A stretch of DNA of 64,000 bases from Otatea glauca (Eukaryota; Streptophyta; Magnoliopsida; Poales; Poaceae), in assembly GCA_036346275.1 (NCBI GenBank), contig JAYEVK010000447.1, positions 124,001 to 188,000 of the forward strand, written 5' to 3'. The translations under genes were made by a program, and so were the position numbers. Position 1 is the first letter of the stretch; each line of letters begins with the position of its first letter. The notes beneath the pieces are model-generated. The model did no database searches, was not told the origin of the DNA, and was given only the letters and a program-made list of their open reading frames with translations. Of this stretch, positions 57,701 to 64,000 are shown in pieces.

Positions 57701-58776
57701 CAAGCATACTAGCACTATGGCTCTTACGACTCAAAGCGTCAGCTACCACATTAGCTTTACCTGGATGATAGTGAATTCCCACATTATAATCTTTTATCAA
57801 CTCCAACCATCTCCTGTCTCATATTAAGATCTGACTAAGTAAATATATACTTTAAATTCTTGTGGCCCGTATATATCTTACATCTATTATCGATGAGATA
57901 ATGACGCCACAACTTCAAAGCATGCATTACGGTAGCCAACTCCAAATCATTTGTAGGGTAATTCTTTTCATGCCGCCTTAATTGCCTTGAGGCATATGCA
58001 ACACCTTTGCCATTCTGCATCAATACGCATCCAAGTCCCTGTCTCGAAGCATCACAATAAATATCAAAGATACTCTGAACATCTGGCAAAACTAACATTG
58101 ATGTTGTCATTAGATGCTTCTTCAACTCCTGAAAACTCTTTTCGCACTCTAGCGTCCAAGAAAACTTCTTTTCTTTTTTCAACAACTGTGTAAGCGGTCT
58201 AACAATTATCTAAAACCCTTCAATAAATCGACAATAATATCCTACCATCCCAAGAAAACTACGAATCTGGGTAACTGAATTCGGTTGCTCCCAATGCAAC
58301 ACTGCTTCCACTTTGCTTGGATCAATAGCGACTCTTTTAATAGTCATCACATGTCTAAGGGATTCAACTCTCTCCTTCCAAAAATCGCACTTACTAAACT
58401 TAGCGTACAATTGTTGCTCTCGCAGCTTTTCAATGACTAATCTTAAATGTTCTGCATGCTCTTCTTTCGACTTGGAGTAAACAAGAATATCATCAATAAA
58501 CACAACAACAAACTTGCCTAAATATTCCATGAAAACTTCATTCATCATGTTCATGAAATATGCAGGAGCATTGGTCAATCCAAAAGACATGACCATAAAC
58601 TCATAATGTCCATATTGCATAAAGAACACAATCGTAGGAACATACTCAGCACGACTCTTCAATTAATGATATCTCAATCGAAGATCTATCTTGGAGAAAA
58701 CTCCAGCTCCTCTTAACTGATCAAACAAATTATCAATCCTTTGTAGCAGATAATCAATGCACATCCTTAGACTTCT
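57701..58776 (-). pseudogene. RT palm and RNase H, chromovirus relic
   Basis: RT starts abruptly near 58776 with LRMCIDY, then IDNLFDQLRGAGVFSKIDL, MSFGLTNAPAYF and the catalytic FIDDILVYSKSKEEH near 58480. The segment is open at 58210-58662. RNase H (57835-58185) has IYCDASRQGLGCVLMQ and NDLELATVMHALKLW. A Gly replaces the third acidic residue (KIYTGHKNL). The right edge at 58776 is a junction with plus-strand sequence from another element. Confidence 0.82.
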
Positions 58777-59103
58777 GATGAGGACATCTCCACCACTGTT
58801 ACACCCATTACACCAACACCTGTTGCTACTCCTCCAACAATACAAGGACCACTCACTAGAGCTCGTGCTCGTCAAATCAATTATCAGGTACTTTCATTCC
58901 TAGGGGATAATATTAATTTTGCTAAAGATTTGATACTGCCTAAATCAAGTTGTTATTTTATACTCAAGAAAGATGGACCAAGCATGGATACAAGAGACAA
59001 GCTATGGAGCATAGGAGTCAAGAGATGGAAATCAGCACCACAAGGAGAAGGAAATCAAGTAGAGGAGACAAGTGGTGATTTCAGGACACTCAAACCACCA
59101 TAA
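58777..59103 (+). pseudogene. C-terminal tail of another Ty3/gypsy polyprotein
   Basis: A frame of 108 codons without an ATG start runs to TAA at 59101-59103. It begins with an acidic then Thr/Pro-rich stretch and has GPLTRARARQINYQVLSFL, then ILPKSSCYFILKKDGP. I know this type of tail from the end of grass gypsy polyproteins. It lies head-to-head with the RT piece on its left. LTR-like sequence follows to 59263. Confidence 0.7.
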
Positions 59104-59263
59104 CAAGACTTAGCAAATTTTCTTGGCCTCAACCAAAGGGGCTTCAGCCAAGTCCATGGAAGGTGTTGTGCCACTTAATTCGACCACATGGGCCATGTAA
59201 TAGCAACAGGTCATTTTACCTTAAATAGAGTCCTAGCTATCTTTAGAATAGAGTCCAGGGATG
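59104..59263 (+). repeat. LTR-like tail and right copy of the 53-bp repeat
   Basis: After the stop comes a stretch ending with the segment at 59211-59263 that also occurs at 55725-55777. It is likely part of the LTR or 3' end of the plus-strand gypsy element. Confidence 0.65.
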
Positions 59264-60430
59264 GGCGAGCAACGGCGGTGTCTTCGTAGGTGTTGATCCC
59301 AGGTTGTGGGTGTCTTCGCAACGGTGGATCAATAGCAACAGGTCATTAGCTTCAGGTGCGAGTGTCTTCGTAGGTGTTGATCCCAGGTTGAAGCGGATAG
59401 GAGTAATGCCTCTTCTTCTAGGACATTTGTTGGCAAAATGTCCAGGTTCACGGCAACTATAAAGCGTCTCCTTGATGACTATTGATCTCCTCCCATCATG
59501 TTACTTGCTTGAATAGGCGTCTGAAAACTCTGACCACCTAAACGCGGTGCAGGTGTTGTTGTCTTGTTTGCAGCCTACGGTTGAAATCTGGCAAACTGTT
59601 GCAAAGTCATCCTCAACCTCAACTGATTTGGGCAACTTCCTTGGTGAGCCATTCTGCGCTTGCGATCCTCACCAACTTCTTTGCGCTTGTCTTCAAGATC
59701 AGAGCCTTATTAACCAATTCCTAAAAATCTGGAAAGTTATGAGTAATCAACCCAACTTGAAATCCAGAATAGAGTCCCTTTAGGAAACGAGATTGTCTTG
59801 CTTTATGCATTACAACATCTTCAAAGCGTAGCGTGCAAGCCATGTAAACATATTCAGGTATTCGACCACTGACTGGCTTCCCTGCTTGAGTGCCATGAAT
59901 TCCTCCGTTAGGTCCATCATTCCTTCAGGCACATGATACTGATGAATACAATAGTGAACTCCTCCCAAGTGATCTCTTGTGGGTCTTCATGAGAAGCATA
60001 AAAGCTCTCCCACCATTCAGTAGTAGTCCCTTCTAGCAGATGAGAAGCATAGAGAACCTTCTTATTGCCTTCAGACTATGTTATATGCAGCTTCCTCTCT
60101 ATCGTTCTAAGCTAGTCGTCAGCTTCCAAAGGATTGACATTCCTAGAGAATGTTGGTGGACGAGTCCTCATGAAATCTGCTTGCTTGATGTAGGGATGAG
60201 GTCCATTTTCTTGACTTGAGCAGTATTATTAGCTGCAGTTTGTGTTTTCATGTTCTGCATTTGCAGCCTCATAGTCTGCATCAACTGAGTTTGTGTAGCA
60301 AGAAAAGATCCCAGATTCTGTATATCTACTAGCGGTGATGCTTGAGGAAATGCCCCTTCATTGGGGTTGTCGTTGGATCAGGTTCCACTCCCAAAAGCTC
60401 CATTATTTCCTCTTATCTGCACCTTCTGCT
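59264..60430 (-). pseudogene. Decayed gag of a chromovirus relic
   Basis: The minus strand has a zinc-knuckle remnant near 59418-59463 (SCREPGHFANKCP, with the first Cys lost), and further right the MRTRPPTF-like start of the gag domain near 60150-60175. The layout copies element C gag. A segment GTGTCTTCGTAGGTGTTGATCCCAGG occurs twice (near 59278 and 59361), so small local duplications are present. Many frame changes are seen. Confidence 0.65.
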
Positions 60431-60673
60431 TGATTGCTTCACAGGGTTAGGGGAGAGTGAAACAACATAGACAAGATACAAGAACCCTAGTGCAGAGGAA
60501 ACAGGTTTAACCCAAAAAAATAAGCGAACTTTATTAATAACTTGTTATGATTGCTTAGAAAAGCCTAAAAGCTATGCAACACATACTCACACTCAACAAA
60601 CATGAAAGAACTAAATCAACCTAAGCACACAAATTTAACAACTACAAGGGCAAAACTGCCTAACTTAATCAGA
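60431..60673. other. Leader-like sequence of the chromovirus relic, no gene
   Basis: The stretch lies between the gag remnant and the Sirevirus LTR and resembles the untranslated region left of the element C primer site in composition. Nothing more can be said. Confidence 0.4.
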
Positions 60674-61953
60674 CGTATAGGATCGATATATACTAAACTA
60701 GCAATCAGAGGGGGGTGAATGATTGCGCGGAAGCTAAAACCAAATTTTTGATCTACTAAAAATTCACCCCAATTCGGACTCAAATAATTGCTTCGTATTT
60801 AACAAAACAGAGTTAGATGCATTCGGTAAATCGCTAATTCCTGGAGATCCAACCGTCGGATTAACCTGAAATTTTAACTGTAGAAACTAGATTCTAATAA
60901 GAATCTAAAAAAAAGGAATCAGCTCGATCAGACTACCAATCAAAAGTTATTAACCTCGCAAGTATGGTGTGACAGATTAGGACGAGAACTGATCAAACCC
61001 TAATTTCGTGATTAATCACAATCTACAAAGATTAACCAACGAAACTTTCAGGAACTCTAAATTGATACTCTACAAAGGTTTTGGATAGATCAAATCAAGA
61101 TTAAACTCGTTCAAACAAGAGAGACAATGAATCAATCTATAAAAACCAAAATAGGGCAAACAAACCAGAAACCGATCACCGAATCAAAGCGCGCATGAAC
61201 AGTAATCCGCGATTTACATTAGAAACGAAATAATTGTATCACGCCATTCATCAGAGTGCATACCGACATCATATCGCCGATTTTTCATCCACGGTATACG
61301 GATGTCGGGAAGAAAACAACCGCAGAGAAATCGATCTTTATTTCTTTTTGTCTAGTCTAGTTACAGTACTCCAAACAAAAGAGTACAAACCCTAATACTC
61401 AGCTCTCTCATCTAAACAGAAGGCATCCCTCTCCTATTTATAATGAGCAACAGTTCGCATGCATATCCACCTAGCACAACACGGCCCAATATATGCAAAC
61501 TACCCAAAATTCACACATGCACGCATACGGCCCACCTGCCGTACTCACGTGACTAACCAGCCTTCATATGCACCGTTCTCTAGCCCGAACGTCCCGCATG
61601 ACATCCTTGACCACTAGGACCTCAGTTCCTCCCTGAACCTAGTCCCGAACCTCAGTTCCTCCATGAACCTAGTTCCGGTCCCATCATCGACCACGTTCGC
61701 CCTCAAGCAACACCTGCACATGAATAAACAAGAAATTGTGTACGAGCACAAGTCCACGACTTAACTCAAGATCAGTCTATGCAACCACTCACACGAGCGT
61801 ATTGCATTAAGCAAAACTATTACCATGCTAGCACAAGCATATCAAGCAAACATCTAAAACAGCATGTGCAAAAGCACATCACATGCCATAAACACAACCA
61901 CTTCGCAATGCCAATTTCATTACTAAGCCAATTTTTTAGCACATAATTTCACA
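60674..61953 (-). repeat. 3' LTR of the Sirevirus-type element
   Basis: On the minus strand it starts TGTGAAATTATGTGC, right after a GGGGGAGAT polypurine tract. The other end near 60674 aligns loosely with the terminus of the 13139-14826 LTR (AGAGGGGGGTGAAT near 60710). The exact left limit is uncertain by several bases. Confidence 0.7.
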
Positions 61954-63510
61954 ATCTCCCCCTTGATGAAAACATTGGCAACACCCCTTAGAATTGAACA
62001 TTGGCATTCATCTTACAAGAAAATTTTTTGAAATCAAAAGGTTTTAAAAACAAAAGTCAAAGTGAAAAACACAAAATCTCCCCCTTTGACAAATATGCAA
62101 AGTGAAAAACTCCCCCTAGGTGAAAATAAGAAAAATCTCCCCCTAAGAAAAAAATGTGAGTGAATGAATGAATACCACTTATATAAGAACATGTGAATGT
62201 GTAAAGCATGTATAAAGTTCTCCAAAAATCTCCTCCAAAATTCTCCAAAGTGGAAAAATTCTCCCCCTTTGACAATGGATTCATCAAGAACACAAAAGAG
62301 AGAACAAAATCTTTTTGTTTTTTTTAAGTTTGACATTTTTTGTATGTAATGAGCATTCTAAGTCATCCACAAATGTTGCAAATTCATCACCAAGCCATGC
62401 TATCAAAAATACTTGCACCCTCAAATCTACACAAAGACAATGTAGAGTAAGCATAACTAGAAATCAAGTATTATTAACAATTTATTGCATGGCATGATCT
62501 CTCTTTCTCAACAATCTCAAAACCTAAAAACATTGAATTTTTGTGCACTTTATTTATACTTGAAAAACTGATTCATTGATTGATTGCAACAATAACAATT
62601 GCAAGGAATTATATGCACCATCAGCCTTACTTTTCAACCATGCCAAGCCTCATTTCATAAGCTTAAGGTTTCATGGTTTTGGTCACACACAACCTCTTTA
62701 AAGTTCATATCAAAGTGCAATGATAAGCAGTCTCGTAAAGAAGAAGTGCGATAGACATAACCTTGATCTTGCATTTATCAACAATCACTCTTTGAGCTTT
62801 AGCTCTTAACTTTGATAAATTTCATATTTAGCATTTTTTGAGCAGGATCAAGATAGCTAAGAAAGTTCAACCATGACAAGTTTTAATTCAAGTTTTCATT
62901 CCAATTAAATAGTCATGACATAAGCTACACCATATAGGCATAAATATGAAGTTGCAAAGACCTTGTAGCATAAACATGGCTTCAAATGACATATGTGTAT
63001 CAAATACAATGCTCATTACTTTTCATTATTTTTTCGTTTTTCATTTAAGAAACACGCAAAATGAAAAGTATGTTAAAAAATATTACAAAGTTTTCACAAA
63101 CTCCCCCTCAAAACAAACCATCTTAAAAACTTTCTTCAAAATTGTCACCTAATGGGATTAATTTTATAAACAAAAGTTTGAAAGAACAATCCTCCCAATA
63201 GGCAAACGAAAGACATTTTCACCAAAAGTCCATTAACTCCCCCTCAAACGAATAACCAATGAAATCAAAAGAGAGGTGATGATATACATGTGTTTGAGTT
63301 ATTAAGGTATGTTCAATTAAGCATAAGCATGAATCAAGATAAATAAGTACTAAGCATGAAAAGGCATGATATAAGATATAACATAATTGAACATGCCAGG
63401 GGATACATATGAGCATATAAGCAAACATCTCATCTCATACCACAATTAGATATCTGTGAATGTAAAAGATATGAATGTATAAAATAGCTCACAAAGTAGG
63501 TGAAGAATTA
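61954..63510 (-). other. Sirevirus 3' noncoding region with repeated polypurine tracts
   Basis: The motif AGGGGGAG on the minus strand is seen seven times: near 61955, 62078, 62110, 62137, 62261, 63101 and 63237. Only the first adjoins the LTR. Multiplied polypurine tracts are a known Sirevirus trait. Open frames here, such as 62034-62336, are short and lack support. Confidence 0.75.
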
Positions 63511-63625
63511 TCGCACATGCCTCTTGAAGGCCATCTCAAGGGTGAGAACCATCAAAGTCTTGATCACATCTTGCAAAAGACCAAGATCCACTAAGCTTCT
63601 ATTCTCTAACCCGCATCTGAAAAAC

Positions 63626-64000
63626 CTACATAGCACTAGAAGATGTCGATGTCTTGGTACTGGGGTTAGAAATAAAGCATTTAGAAATCCAGTACTGAGA
63701 CGCACGACGCACAATAGTAGGCACAACACGAGTATTCTTATGCACAAAATCAGATTTGCCCTTTCCCGTGTTTCTAGCAACAAAAGGTGTTTGCATCACC
63801 CTAGTCACATAATGAGGAGTAAAGTGTGCCTCTCTGAAATTAGACCTAGCCTTAGCCTTTTCTTTCTTTTGTTGTTTGGCTAGTCTAAAGCAAAAATATA
63901 CTAAGTGTCTATCTCTACCACAATGAGTGCAAATGTACTTAACATGATATTTAGCTTTAGAAGTAGAAGCAACATTTGCATTATAGTAGAAGATAAAACT
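63626..64000 (-). pseudogene. Sirevirus gag C-terminal part with zinc knuckle
   Basis: The minus-strand frame entering at 64000 contains KYICTHCGRDRHLVYFCF near 63890-63940, a CCHC zinc knuckle with spacing CX2CX4HX4C. A Lys-rich stretch (QQKKEKAKARS) follows, then ASQYWISKCFISNPST before a stop near 63626. In relatives the tail ends in the same Trp-x-x-Lys-Cys-Phe pattern. The N-terminal part is outside the window, so intactness cannot be judged. Confidence 0.72.

Larger units (their letters stand above)
60674..64000 (-). mobile_element. Sirevirus-type copia element, 3' part, runs off the window
   Basis: It consists of an LTR at about 60674-61953, a 3' region with repeated polypurine tracts and a gag fragment at the window edge. 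The minus-strand order is gag, then 3' noncoding region, then LTR, so pol seems deleted. The LTR and tract features are those described for Sireviruses. The 5' end lies beyond the window. Confidence 0.75.

Noticed and set aside
62034..62336. Phe-rich minus-strand frame of 100 codons with hydrophobic stretches
   Set aside because: It is made by repeated polypurine tracts and AT-rich DNA of the Sirevirus 3' region, where no gene is expected; an envelope-like protein is not supported.

Overview
This window looks like nuclear DNA of a grass (Poaceae). It is a dense nest of LTR retrotransposons with no host gene I can support. The call rests on the mix of families: Ty3/gypsy Tat-type elements with an antisense plant-mobile-domain gene, Ty3/gypsy Tekay/Del-type chromoviruses with multi-kilobase LTRs, short-LTR Ty1/copia elements, and Sireviruses with the grass-typical LTR terminus that reads TGAAAGCATC. 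No rRNA, tRNA or CRISPR array was seen. I did no database searches, so family names come from motifs.

Layout. 513-4742: element A, a gag-only Tat-type element with two similar LTRs and a perfect ATTTG target duplication. 4743-15206: no genes; AT-rich degenerate repeats, a 5.4-kb solo chromovirus-type LTR (5558-10950), a second related LTR-like stretch, and inside that a Sirevirus solo LTR (13139-14826, duplication CCTTG) carrying a minisatellite. 15207-37324: element B, an autonomous-type Tat element (gag, protease, RT, two RNase H domains, integrase) with a spliced antisense gene of the plant mobile domain family between integrase and 3' LTR. Its gag is split by element C (18102-28814, minus strand), a complete Tekay/Del-type chromovirus with 2.8-kb LTRs and a chromodomain integrase. 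37325-47595: copia I, minus strand, missing its 3' LTR and itself split by a 4.2-kb solo chromovirus LTR (42239-46400). 47596-48603: an island of non-TE-looking DNA. 48604-55142: copia II, plus strand, complete, duplication GTTAC. 55725-60430: a scrambled chromovirus relic with pieces out of order plus a plus-strand gypsy C-terminus. 60674-64000: minus-strand Sirevirus with 3' LTR, repeated polypurine tracts and a gag zinc knuckle.

How the parts relate. Every coding region carries stops or frameshifts, so the window is a record of nested insertions. C is younger than B, the 42-kb solo LTR is younger than copia I, and copia II is inserted in the island. A has decayed gag and no pol but little-diverged LTRs, which suggests movement by proteins from a B-like relative. 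Copia I and copia II share one inactivating stop, which suggests the same for that family.

The most interesting signal is a heptamer, AGCCGAT or its complement ATCGGCT, that occurs about 64 times by eye in elements A and B (15.6 kb) against about 5 times in the other 48 kb. It is found in LTRs, gag, pol and the antisense gene, on both strands and in all three reading frames. The second is the antisense gene itself, whose splice sites keep the reading frame across three introns.
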